Source of the DNA: Polyporus tsugae
Lineage: Eukaryota; Basidiomycota; Agaricomycetes; Polyporales; Polyporaceae
DNA: 64,000 bases
Reading direction: 5' to 3'
Assembly: GCA_024305745.1 (NCBI GenBank)
Contig: JAHRBS010000003.1
Location: 1,178,001 to 1,242,000 of the forward strand
Below, one piece after another: positions 21,493 to 33,100 of this stretch. Under the pieces are notes generated by a model. That model did no database searches, was not told where the DNA came from, and saw only the letters and a program-made list of their open reading frames with translations. The translations under genes and the position numbers were made by a program. Within the stretch, counting starts at the first letter, position 1. Each line of letters starts with the position of its first letter.

Positions 21493-24206
21493 TTTCAAAG
21501 AATCGAGTCATTAGTCGTATTACTACTTTAGTGCTATGTTTTACTATCGATACAGTGTTGCCGACCATTATAAGTAAGAACACGAAAGGACGTCACAATG
21601 AGCGCGGAGGTAGAGCAATATGCTACAAGAGGGTGTGATGGGGGACACGATAGAATAAATTAGCGTTCAGAAGGAGGGATGAAAGAGACGCGGAAGCCGA
21701 GTTGGCTATCCAGGTTACTGCCTGAGAACCCCAAGAACGGGTTGGATGCTACCGCGAGACACATGGCGAACTTCAACTAACACCAGATCATCGATATTGA
21801 GCTCTCGGCCGAGGTGTGTAAGTGGGTTGCGTATAGCCCGCTCGCGGTCCTGTGAGTGCCACCCAATTAGATGGTACTTGAGGCAACTTTACGATGCGTG
21901 TGCTCACCATAAACCTATTCACCTCCCGAGCGATGATCATAGCCAACTGTCCCATCGTAGGTCCTACGTTATTTCTCCGAAGCAACGTTGCTTGATGCTC
22001 GAAAGGGAGGCGATCCCTGACCTATATAGTTGGCGAAGTTGATCAGAGCGCCGCACCATCCATCATTGCGAACTACCTACATGGATCCTCACGGACATCT
22101 TCTGACTGAGCTTGACAAAATCGGGAAACGCGGGTCGCTCGTGGTTAGGCAGACCGCCCATGTCGTCTCGAAGTGCGCTCCCAAGCCTTAGCCCTCCAAA
22201 CGCCAGAGGGGGTGCTAGCTGGGCGACTGCCACGATGCCACCCTGGTACGGACTTTGCTCGAGCAAGTCATAGAGCGGTTCATCAAATCCTTCGAGTCCC
22301 TGTGCTGAATACATCAGACACGACAAGTTTAATGCTGATAAATCCTGTTAACTGTCATGGGTGGCACTCGGAAGATGATATGTGGCCATTAGCCGCCTTC
22401 CTTTACAGAACGACCATTCAACCGCGTCAAGGGTTCCGCGATTGCGCGACGATGTAGACCCGATTTCCCGGAATGCATGCAGTTTTGCCCATGAGGGGGG
22501 AGGGGACAAGAAGAACTCACCTCTACAAGCGGCCCATAGTAACCCACTACGCCGGTAGAGGTGATAGCTCCGGCGGTTCCGTGAACGGCGAAAAGGTCCA
22601 TTTCTTGATAGGAGTGCTGGGAGTACGACCCAGCGTTGTGGTTGCCGGAATACTGATTCATATGTTTACAGTAGTGATGGAATCTAATCGAATAGAATAA
22701 TGTCAGCAACGTGGAAATAGAAGTTGACTTGAGGAATTACTTGTAACGAAGAATTTTGGCTGGGTGGATATAAAGCTCTTCGTAATGTCTGAAAGTCGAA
22801 TGTGATCAGAGCAGACCCGGAGCAGGCTGGAAAGTAGATGGGGGGAAGAAGTAGAGGCTTAGCGATGGTTTATTATACTTCAGGACACTGGCAGAGGGCA
22901 TGAGCCTGCTGTGCTGCGCCCATGAGGCGAACAGATTTTTGAACAAGCGCGGCAACGGCGGAGTCCGAGCGACAGCAGAGATGCGATTCGGGAGACCTGT
23001 TTATAGTGTGGTCGACAGGAGTCGAGTTGGGAACATTGCCTCACACGCCAATTCAAGTGTAACGTCGACGAGTCCGGAAGCCACAGCTCCGAGTCGCACT
23101 GCTCGTTTCCGGGTTGTAGCTCGCTTCATCCCCGTTCTGAAGTTGCACTCGCCGCCCGTGCGCTCGCCGTCCCCGGGCACCATGTCCCCGCAGTGACTGC
23201 ACTCGTCGTCGTTTGCGGACTTTGATTATGTCGTCCGTTCGCCCGCCTCCGCCGCTTGCGGGCGTTCGAACTTCGAACTCCCATCAGGTCTCTCGGCCTC
23301 AAGGCCAGCACCCCTTCTTGTCGAACCCGCCTTCCGAGCCTTTTCTGGTTTCAGATCCCTCGATAGAGTATTGACGTTGCCAAACTTTCAAAATGAGTTG
23401 ATATCCGCCCAGATGATTGACTGCTCCCGCAATCCCTTGAACAGGTTGAATGACGCGCTACCAAGATTCGGCTCTTCGCGTCGTTTCAGAATTAGTCGTT
23501 AAACTGACCTATGCCAGTATGGGCGCGTCCGATACGTAGCGATGATTGGGCATTAGTTTTCTAGGTAGCTTGCCGCCTACAACCACATTGATCAGTTTGC
23601 CGAAGTCACCGTTGGCGCTATGGAGAGATCATTGAAGTGGATTGCACAGTGCCACGAGATCCACTGGTAAACCTGACTGGCCGCCGCATACCAGGTGAAA
23701 TCTCGGGATAACCAGGCAACACACAGCCATTCACATCCCACCACACGGTGAAAACACTTACCTTTTGGCGGTAGCATACATCATGCTGATGTTTCAACCG
23801 ACGACGGGACGTGGATCAGCTGCAAACCACAGAACCATATCATGGCATCTAAGTCATATTGATCCTGGGCAAGCGTGCGATGCGACGTGGAATGCTTTCA
23901 ATGAAGGCTCACCAATATCTGTGATGCCATCCGCCACCGTGCCTTGTAATTTTTGGAATGCGAGTCGAGAAGCCCTTCTCTTCCTTTGAAACCACGTCAT
24001 GGCAACATAGTGGTGAGCTCCATAAGTTTAAGTTGCCGGCACGGAGTCCTCCGGTCGAAATCACCAAGGGAGATCGGCCGTGGTGCTGCTAAATCGATGA
24101 GGACTCGGGTGAGCGCAGGTCGGAAGTTGACAATGAAAGTGGCGTCGACGATCATCACTAGGATGGGTAGAAAGGTAATCAGATTGTAGAGGCCTCCCTT
24201 CCTCAT
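21493..24206. other. Gene-poor interval upstream of tRNA-Pro
   Basis: There is no conserved domain on either strand. The only coding-like piece is a short minus-strand exon candidate near 22.6 kb, listed separately. A hydrophobic minus-strand frame at 23997-24206 looks like a membrane segment but has no start context or further exons. No terminal repeats were seen. Confidence 0.4.
22521..22661 (-). CDS. Possible first exon of a small unknown protein
   Basis: From an ATG at 22661 the minus strand reads MNQYSGNHNAGSYSQHSYQE and continues for 47 codons. It ends exactly at a good donor (GAG followed by GTGAGT, 22520-22515). The Gln/Ser/Tyr/His-rich composition is unlike the Arg/Cys-rich noise around it. 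The leader upstream contains CT-rich tracts typical of fungal 5' regions. I could not chain a convincing second exon; 22063-22326 is a weak candidate. I do not recognise it, and it may be chance. Confidence 0.25.
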
Positions 24207-24290
24207 GGCCTGGTGGTCTAGTAGTATGATTCCTTCTTAGGGCAGCGCCATATTTGGAGGAGGTCCCGGGTTCAATTCCCGGCCAGGCCC
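24207..24290 (+). tRNA. tRNA-Pro(AGG): tRNA-Pro (AGG), with 12-nt intron
   Basis: The acceptor stem GGCCTGG pairs with CCAGGCC at 24283-24289, followed by discriminator C. The anticodon stem CCTTC (24232-24236) pairs with GGAGG (24256-24260) through one G-U pair. The loop is TTAGGG...T with anticodon AGG at 24239-24241. A 12-nt insert (24243-24254) sits after position 37, the canonical place for nuclear tRNA introns. The T arm contains GGTTCAATTCC, a perfect B box. The mature sequence is identical to that of the gene at 42320-42404. The intron differs. Confidence 0.95.
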
Positions 24291-24295
24291 TTTTT
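24291..24295 (+). terminator. RNA polymerase III T-run
   Basis: Five T residues directly follow the discriminator base of the tRNA-Pro gene. This is a standard Pol III stop. Confidence 0.85.
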
Positions 24296-24484
24296 GGAGC
24301 CTGTCCAATATCAAACCTCAAGTTGTAAGCCAACTCGACAAAGCTCAATTCAATGGCCTCATGGGCCTCCTGGAACGGTGTCACCATCTGAGACGCTATG
24401 GTACAAGTACTACAAATACACTAAATTTCAACGCCTACTTCCTGACATCTATCATACATGCGGCCACACCAAAGCCACACCCAG

Positions 24485-26780
24485 CTAGTTCCCCGTGGGC
24501 GGATGTCCTCCGCGATGCAATCCTCTTCCAGCAAAGCCGACTCTGAAAGGAGCGATACCTCTGCCTGGCCCAAACCCAATAGGCATGATGTGAGCCATGG
24601 TGTCGCCGGGTGCTAAGGGCCCATCTTGATCACCATCAGCGTCACCACTTCCGGTGGGGTATGACCCAGGGACGTGGTGCTCTTCAGTCTCGTCCACATC
24701 CTGATTCGGCTACGGAGTTTACGATAGATCAGCAAGCCGGAAGCGAGATCCGGTTGAGGACGCGGCAAACTTACATCTAGGTCGATAACCAATGCGCCAG
24801 TGTGCCAGCCTGACGCAGCGGCAGCGAAGCAGTACCTGAGGCGCTTCCTCTTCTCGCCATGGTCGAACCGCACCTCGGTCGGCACCCGCACATCCGGCGG
24901 GGAACCGAGCAGACCAAACCTGGGGTTCACAGCGTGGAGGCGTCGTTCCTCTGTCGCGAACCCGCCAGGCTGGCCGGCCTCTATATCCATGGGATCGCCG
25001 AGTCCGAGCGCGCCCTTGGAAAACTGGCCCCAGGTAAGGAGCTTGCCTGTGGCAGTAAGGGCGCCGTAGTGGTAGTCCCCGAGGACGACGGAGATGACGG
25101 CTTGATTTTGCAGCTCGGGGATGATGATCGGGGCGAAATTGTTGATGAAGGGATCATGCTGTTGGGTATTGGCGGATTGGGCTGGTATGTGTTTCCCCAT
25201 GAGCACGGAGGACGCGTCGCCAACCGAATACGCGAAGAAGGTTTCGAACGAAGCGGAGACCTGGCGAAAAGAAGTAAGTTAAGGCTTGTGGGCGCAGCTC
25301 TCGGGACATACATGGGTGATCAGCATGGCATCGGGGACAGTGAAGCTCATATTGGCGTTCTCGTCCGATGAGGTTAACCTGTCCTTGATCTGCTCTACGT
25401 CGCTGAACAACGGCAACTGTCCACATATCGCTTGCATGAGTTCCGTATCAGGTTACAACATTGTGCCACTCACGTATTCCCAACGGCCTGTGTGGTACTG
25501 TTCCTCGTCATAAAGCTCGCCATAGCGCAGGACGTGCCCCTTGTTCGTCAGCCCGATGATGTTGTTGTCTAGAGCCGCGATCTTCACGAGCTTAGTTTCT
25601 TCGTCGAATGCCTCCTCTGCCAGACCAGTATACCGTAGCTCGGGGAGGCTTGAGGCTGGGATAGGGGGAAGTCGAATCGGGTCGACTCCATGCAGCACCC
25701 ACCAGTGACAGGGAACGACGTTGGGCTCGGCCTCAGTCGTTCGCGCCTTCGCTGCCGCATTAAGTGCTTCCTCATTGGACGAATCAAATTCCTCCATCTT
25801 CCCGTCGATGACCTCCTTCAGTCTTCCAACAAAGGGCCAATATACGAGGACATCGCCAGACTGGGTGAGAATTGAGGAGAACGCCCATCCACTCTCCACT
25901 TGGACCGGGGTGGTGTCGGGGGAGGACTTATCGACTAAGGACGAGTTGAGGCGGAACGGACGGCCCCAAGACGTGAAGGTCCAGACCTGAGATGCAGCGT
26001 CAAGTGCGGTCGTATGCAGGCGTCCGCAGCTACCGGTCGACGTGAGTCACGAACCGAGAGCTTGCTGGAGAAACGTGATCACCTGAGAGCGCGGACCTTT
26101 GAAGGGAGATTTAGGCGCACCGGGCTGTCTGCCCTCTTCGATGGCTCGGAGAACCCGTCGCTGCGAAGGGCGGTAGAGGTTCCGTCGAGGACCCCTGCGT
26201 GAATATTAGAAGGATGTTGAGAATATGGTCACATCGAGCTCACCCCAAACATAGATATCTCCTTGGGAGTCTAGGGCATGGAAAGACCTGAAATGATCTT
26301 GAGATAGAGAAGTTCGAGTTTGAGACGCGAAACACATACATTCCGCCAGCGACCAGCGAGACAATACGAACGCCGGGAATCTGTAGACGAACCGGGTACG
26401 GAACGCCGTCGCGAACGTTCGAGCGAGGCGGGTTTGCAAGACCAAGACGCCCTTGACTCTTCTCTCTATGGAGTTGAGATAAATACACATCGCTCCTTAA
26501 GACGATGCGTAGTAACTCCAATATTCAGTACTCACCCCCAAACGTACACGCCGGGATTGCTGAGGCGTTTGTAGAGGAACTTCCATCCCGTCTGACGGGC
26601 AGTATCGGATCCAGAGAAGTTAAAATCTTGCTGAATTCTACGGTGCCAGAATGCCTCGTCGCTGACAAGGGTGCTGAAGAAGCGATTGGCGGCTCCGAAA
26701 TTCAAGAGGTCGCGGACCGGAAGGAAGGTAAAGATGCCATCCAAGAAGAGTTCTACTGGCACATCCGCAATTCCGGGCAT
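24485..26780 (-). CDS. F-box protein with RCC1-type propeller (SCF adaptor, Saf1-like)
   Basis: Probably the substrate-recruiting subunit of an SCF ubiquitin ligase. The start at 26780 gives an N-terminal F-box: DVPVELFLDGIFTFLPVRDL, then LNFGAANRFFSTLVSDEAFW (Pro, Leu and Trp positions fit Skp1 binding). RCC1-like blades follow over the rest of the protein: WKFLYKRLSNPGVYVWG, SFHALDSQGDIYVWG, a QVWTFTSWGRPFRL blade, FSSILTQSGDVLVYWPF, NIIGLTNKGHVLRYGEL, YHYGALTATGKLLTWGQF and SKGALGLGD. The acidic C-terminal tail ends GRGLHRGGHPPTGN at 24485. Six or seven short introns splice in frame, giving about 580 residues. F-box plus RCC1 is the arrangement of yeast Saf1 (SCF-associated factor). The substrate is unknown. 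It is divergent from TOR, with 330 bp between start codons. Confidence 0.88.
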
Positions 26781-27110
26781 GTTCAGCAGGACTATTAGAT
26801 AGTCGATTATGGGCCGAGGATGTCGAGAATGAGTCTTTATAAGAGTGGAGCGGATAGTGGGAGTCGGTCGAGGGAGAGTGGCCTCAGGCTGCGCGGCGCC
26901 CGCAGAACTCCCTGGACGGAGTGGCGATGACGGCATGCCGAGTATATCTAATCTAATCATGCTGAATAGCACGTGCCATTGAGATAGACGCGGAGCGCAA
27001 CTACGGAGTAAGTACTGTCCCATTCTGCATACTCGTCGAGAGTCGTTGCCCTTCTTCCCTCTTCTTTACTCGTCCTACTCGTCCAACGCCTGGGCTGCGA
27101 GGAGCGCAAC
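26781..27110. promoter_or_regulatory. Divergent promoter, F-box/RCC1 gene and TOR
   Basis: These 330 bp separate two start codons pointing outward, so both promoters must lie here. The palindromic string CTTTATAAG at 26835-26843 could serve as a TATA-like box for the minus-strand gene about 55 bp from its ATG. A pyrimidine-rich stretch at 27046-27085 leads into the TOR ATG. Confidence 0.6.
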
Positions 27111-30100
27111 ATGGCGTCTACCTCGCCATCCACCCAGGTCGACGTCCTGGATCAACTCTTTCAGGGTCTCAGGAGCAAAAGCTCTGAAGTTCGCCAACAA
27201 TCAGCGATTGAGCTACAACGCTATGTATGTTCCAGTTACATGCCAGATTCTGTCTCCTAATATTACATAGATCTCCAATACCATCCCGGAGCTATCCTCT
27301 GATGCCGCAACGAAGCTATGGGAGGAGACAATCAACAAGATATCCGGCCTTATCCATAGCCAGACGAACATCGAAAAGCTGGGAGGGATTTTGGCTATAG
27401 GTACGTACCTTCGCTTGTGTGTTCGCGTTACAGGCCCTCAGAGGTTACCCAGACCACCTTCTACGGGTCGAGGGCGAGATTGAATCGAAGAGCAATCTCT
27501 TCCGGCTGTACAATTATGTTAAGGCCCTCCTACCCGACAGCGATACCAACGTCATGCTCGCGGCGTCCAAGACCTTGGGACAAATTGCAGCAATCAGCGG
27601 CGCGGCCTTTGGCGGAGACTATTTCATGGACTTTGAGGTGCAGGCTGCGGTCGCGTTGCTTCAGTCAGACAAGCACGAATTTGCAAGGCATGCCGGGGTG
27701 CTCATCTTGAAGGAGCTCGCGCGCAATAGCCAAACGTACTTCCACTCCCACGTCGGTCTCGTGTTCGACAAGCTCCTCATGGCCCTCCGCGACCACCGAA
27801 TAGTTGTGCGTGAGGGCGGGGCAGAACTCCTCGCAGCTTGCTTGGAGATCATTTCTCAGCGAGAGAGGCAAACGCGGAGTCCGTTCTTGCTCAAGATCCT
27901 GCAGGACGCGCAAATGGGTCTCAAGATGTCCCAGGTGGAAGCCATTCATGGCTCTCTCATGACGTATCGCGAACTGCTGCTGCATGGGGGCATGGTGCGT
28001 CTTCCTTCTGTCGGACTCTGCTGTGCGACAACATTGCGCTGCTTATCGTTTGCACATGTCACCTGGCTACCTGTCGCTAATCTCCCGTGCACATTTACAG
28101 TTCATGAAAGAGAACTTCCTCGATGCCGCGGAGCAAATACTGTCATTCAAGATGCACAAGGAACTAACCATTCGCAAGATGGTTATTACGCTGATTCCGA
28201 CGCTCGCCGTCTATGACACCCAGACTTTCTCGGAACACTTCTTGCACAAGGCAATGGCACACCTCCTCACTCAATTGGACAAGACCCAGGAACGCGTCGT
28301 CGCCTTCATCGCTATCGGACACGTCGCGACCGCTGTAGGCAGCGACATGAAGCCGTTCTTAGAATCTATTATGATGCATGTCAAGATGGGTTTACAATCG
28401 AGAGGGTGTGTAAATGTCTCAAAGGCATACACAATACATCCATGGTTGACTGTTCTTCTTTTCGTTAATTTGTCGTTTCTTTAGGAAGAAGAACGCGTTG
28501 TCTGAGGAGCCGATCTTTCAATGTGTGGGCATGCTGGCGCAAGCTGTCGGCCCTAATCTCACCAAGCTCTTGCACGACCAATTGGACCTGATGTTCGGAT
28601 GTGGTCTCAGCGAACCCCTTCGTCAGGCCCTCGTGGCTATCGCTACCCACATTCCTCCGCTGCTGAAGACCATTCAAGGTGAGCGTAAACGAGCCATCGG
28701 AAATGCGATGACTCCTAACGACGTTTCGTAGATCGTCTGCTCGATCTCCTGTCATTAGTCCTTAGTGGACATAGCTATCGACCACTAGGTGCCCCGCAAT
28801 CCTTGCTCCGCGGCGACTCTGGAGCTGCTGTCAAAGAGCCTATACCGATCGAGATTGCGAACGGCACCCGGGGCCCTGAGATGATCACGTTGGCCCTCGA
28901 TACCCTTCATACATTTGACTTCAGCGGTGCGTGCTTTCTTTTTTAGTACATTCATGTTTCTTGACGTTGAATCTTAGGTCACGTGTTGAACGAGTTCGTA
29001 CATGACTGTGCATTGCCCTACCTGGACCAGGACCATCCCGATGTTCGACGTGCTGCGGCGATGACATGTTGTCGTCTCTTCGTGCGGGATCCAATTTGCT
29101 ACCAAGCTAGCAACCATTCCATCGAGATCATTAGCGACGTAATCGACAAGCTGTTAACAGTGGCAATTGCGGATCCCGGTACGAGTTCTCTGTCTAGCGT
29201 CATCGTGCATACATTGATTTCCTCCGTCAGACGCCAGCATCCGGCACACTGTCCTTTCTTCCTTGCACGAACGCTTCGACAAGCATCTTGCTCAAGCAGA
29301 GAACGTGCGGTCGTTGTTCATTGCTATCAACGATGAAGTCTTCGAGAATCGAGTCACCGCAGTCGCGCTGGTTGGTCGTTTAGCCATGCACAATCCTGCA
29401 TACGTCATGCCGTCGTTGCGCAAGACCCTGATTCAGCTCTTGACTGAGCTCGAATATTCGACTGTCACGTACGTTATAGATATTTGGTCACTGCCGTACG
29501 CTCAATCGCCATCTCTTGCAGACGCAACCGGGAAGAATGCACTCGCCTCCTCACTCTGCTTGTGAACGCCACTCAGCGTCTCATTAAGCCTTATTCTATC
29601 CCTATGCTCCGCGTTCTATTACCCAAGGCCAACGACACCAACCCCACGGTCTCTGCGAATATCCTCATGTGCCTGGGCGAGCTTGCCTGCGTTGGTGGCG
29701 AGGACGTCATGCCGCATGTGCCAGACTTGATGCAGGTCATCATCGCGAAGTTAGCGGACCCGTCACTACAGAAGCGCGACGCCGCCCTCCACACCCTTGG
29801 ACAGCTGTGCTCCAGCACGGGCTACGTGATCCAACCGCTGGTTGAGCATCCCCAACTCCTCCAGATTCTAAGCAGGATTCTCCGTACGGAACTCAGCCAG
29901 GCCGTCAGGCGGGAAGTCATCAAAGTGCTTGGGATTCTCGGCGCGCTGGATCCCTATAGGCGCAAGATCAAGCCGGAGGAGGAGGCTGCGAGCGAAGTGT
30001 CGTCGAACCTTGTCAGCGCGCCGTCGAGGAATCTTACCGGGGCGTCAACGGCCACGGATGACTACTACCAGACCGTCGCCATCAACGCGCTGCTGAACAT

Positions 30101-33100
30101 CCTCAAGGATCAGTCGCTGAGCAACCACCATTACAAGGTCATCGAGGCGATCATGTCGATCTTCAAGACCCAGGGGTTGAAGTGCGTGACATTCCTTCCT
30201 CAGGTGAGCGGCATATGACGTACGCTATTCTTCATTTGATCTCAACGTTCCTGTGCGAAGATCATCCCTGCATTTGCCGCAGTTGCGAGGACAGCGTCCT
30301 CTCGTGTTCAAGTCTTTCACTTGGAGCAGCTGGCAATCCTCGTCAGCATCATCAAGCAGCATGTCCGCAACCATACGACCGAGATCTTCAAGCTTGTAAA
30401 GGACCTCTGGGACAACGTCCTCCTGCAACTCCCGCTCATGTCGCTTGTCGAAGCTCTTGGGAAGGCACTCGATGCAGAGTTCAAGCCGTTCATTCCTATG
30501 ATCCTGCCCCCGATTCTCAAGGTGTTTGAGCCCGAGCTTAATGACAAGACCGCGAACACGCAGATGAAGATCTTTGACGCCTTCATCACGTTCGGCGCGA
30601 ATATCGAGGAGTATCTGCAGCTCGTCATCCCACTCATCGTGAAGACGTACGAACGCCCGGACGCCTCTACTGCCCTCCGGAAGAAGGCCATCCACACCAT
30701 CGAAGGGCTGACGAGACGCGTCAACTTCTCAGACCATGCGTCTAGGATCATCCATCCGTTGGTCCGTGTGCTGAATACTGGGAACAACGAGCTCCGCCAG
30801 GCGGTCCTGGATACACTGTGTGCGTTGATGCTGCAGCTGGGGTCGGACTTTGCCATCTTCAACCCCACGATTCGCAAGGTACGAAAGCGATCTCGTCAGT
30901 CCTGTCCAGGTGCAAACTGATCGTATTGTAGACTATCCTGCGCCACCGAATCACGCACCACCGATATGAGAGCTATATCGAGAAGCTTCTCAAGGGTGAA
31001 CGCCTCCCACAGGAGACATCTGTCAACGATTTGTGAGTTGTAATTGTATGTTCGCTGCTGAGCTTGATTGACTGTTGAACTAGGGCCGGCGAGGGCTCCA
31101 AGTCTGTAGACTTCCAGGCGCCTGCGGAAGCGACGAAGATGGCTGTCAATCAACAGCACTTGAAGCAGGCCTGGGATGTCTCTCAAGTCTCGACGAAGGA
31201 GGACTGGCTCGACTGGATTCAGAAACTTTCTGTGGAGTTCATGCGTGAATCGCCTTCGCATGCTCTGCGTGCTTGCATGAGTTTGGTCGACGTCCATCAG
31301 CCGCTCGCTAAGGAATTGTTCAATGCTGCATTTGTGTCGTGCTGGGGTGAGCTCTACGACCAATACCAGGTACGGAACAGAGCCGCTCGTCTGTGCTTGA
31401 ACTGACGTGTTCGTGCAGGAGGATCTCGTCCGCTCCATCGAGTTCGCGATCACCTCGAGCACTGCGCCATCCGAGCTCGTCCACAGGTTGCTCAACCTCG
31501 CCGAGTTCATGGAACACGAAGAGAAGCCACTCCCGATTGAGAACCGCACGCTCGGCGAGTACGCGATGAAGTTCCATGCGTACGCCAAGGCCCTTCACTA
31601 CAAGGAGCTTGAGTTCTTCACCGAGACCTCCCCCACGATCATCGAGGCGCTCATCAGTATCAACTCCCGACTGCAACAGCACGACGCGGCCTGGGGCACT
31701 CTGCTCATTGCGCGGGAGCAATACGACGTGAGCAAGCACGAAGAGTGGTACGAACGGCTCGGACGGTGGCAGGAGGCGCTGCAGACGTACGAGAAGCGCG
31801 CCGATGAGGACCCTGGAGCACCCGACATCGCTATCGGGCGTATGAGGTGCTTGCATGCGTTGGGAGAATGGGACCAGCTCGCGAAGCAGGTCGACGAGAA
31901 CTGGACCAGCTCGAGCATCGATGACCGGAGGGAGATAGCGCCGATGGCCGCAGCCGCGGCGTGGGCACTGAACGACTGGGAGTCTATGGACGATTACATC
32001 CAGACGATGAAGCCAGATTCCGCCGACAGACCATTTTACCGCGCGATCCTCGCTGTCCACCAGAACCAGTTCCCCAAGGCAATGCAACAGATTGCCAAGG
32101 CCCGGGATCTGCTGGACCCGGAGCTCGCTTCATTGGCGGGTGAGAGCTATGGTCGGTCGTACAAGTACGTTGTTAGTTGGCATCGGCACGAGCATGTCTC
32201 TGACATGAGCTGCAGCACGATGGTCCGGGCGCAGATGCTTTCCGAACTCGAGGAGATAGTCAACTACAAGCAGCACGCTGACCAGCCAGATCGTCAAGCC
32301 GGCATGCGGAAGACCTGGATGAAGAGGTAACCCCCCGTTGATAACATAGCCAGCATGATCCTGACGTCCTGATTAGGCTGCAAGGATGCCAACCGGACGT
32401 AGAAGTGTGGCAGCGTGTCCTTCAAGTGCGCGCACTGGTGCTTTCGCCTGAAGACGACCCTGTCATGTGGATCAAGTTCGCCAACCTGTGCCGCAAGTCC
32501 GATCGCATGTTCCTTGCTGAGAAGACCATCAACTCTCTGTTGTTCCCCGACAGGGTAAGCCTGTTCGTCTTTCGGAGTAACAATACATTCAGAGTCGTTT
32601 TGCAGCATCATCAGCCTCCAGGCTACCGCGAACAGCAGTACTCGAAGGCGCCTCCTATGGTCATCTACGCGCACCTCAAGTGCAACTGGGCCAAGGGCGA
32701 GAAGGAGGACACCCTCAGCTACCTACGCGACTTCTCAGCCAAGCTTTCCCGTGATATCCAGAACGGAACGACGCCGCGGGCTGAACCCGTGGGTAACAGC
32801 AAGCTGGAAGAGCTTTCCCGTCTGCTGGCTCGTTGCTACTTCAAGCTCGGCGAGTGGCAATTCGCGCTGAAGGAGGAATGGGATGCGGTATGTATCCTCC
32901 CGGCTTGTTCGGACCTTACTTCTGACATCAGCATGGCAGCGCAACATCAAGGACATCCTCCAGTCATACTATTTGGCGACGCATTACGACCCTGCGTGGT
33001 ATAAGGCGTGGCATACCTGGGCGCTGGCCAATTTCGAGGTTGTTGGGTTCCTGGAGGACCAGCAGTACAACAAGATCAGCGATGTCCCCGGGCACGAGGT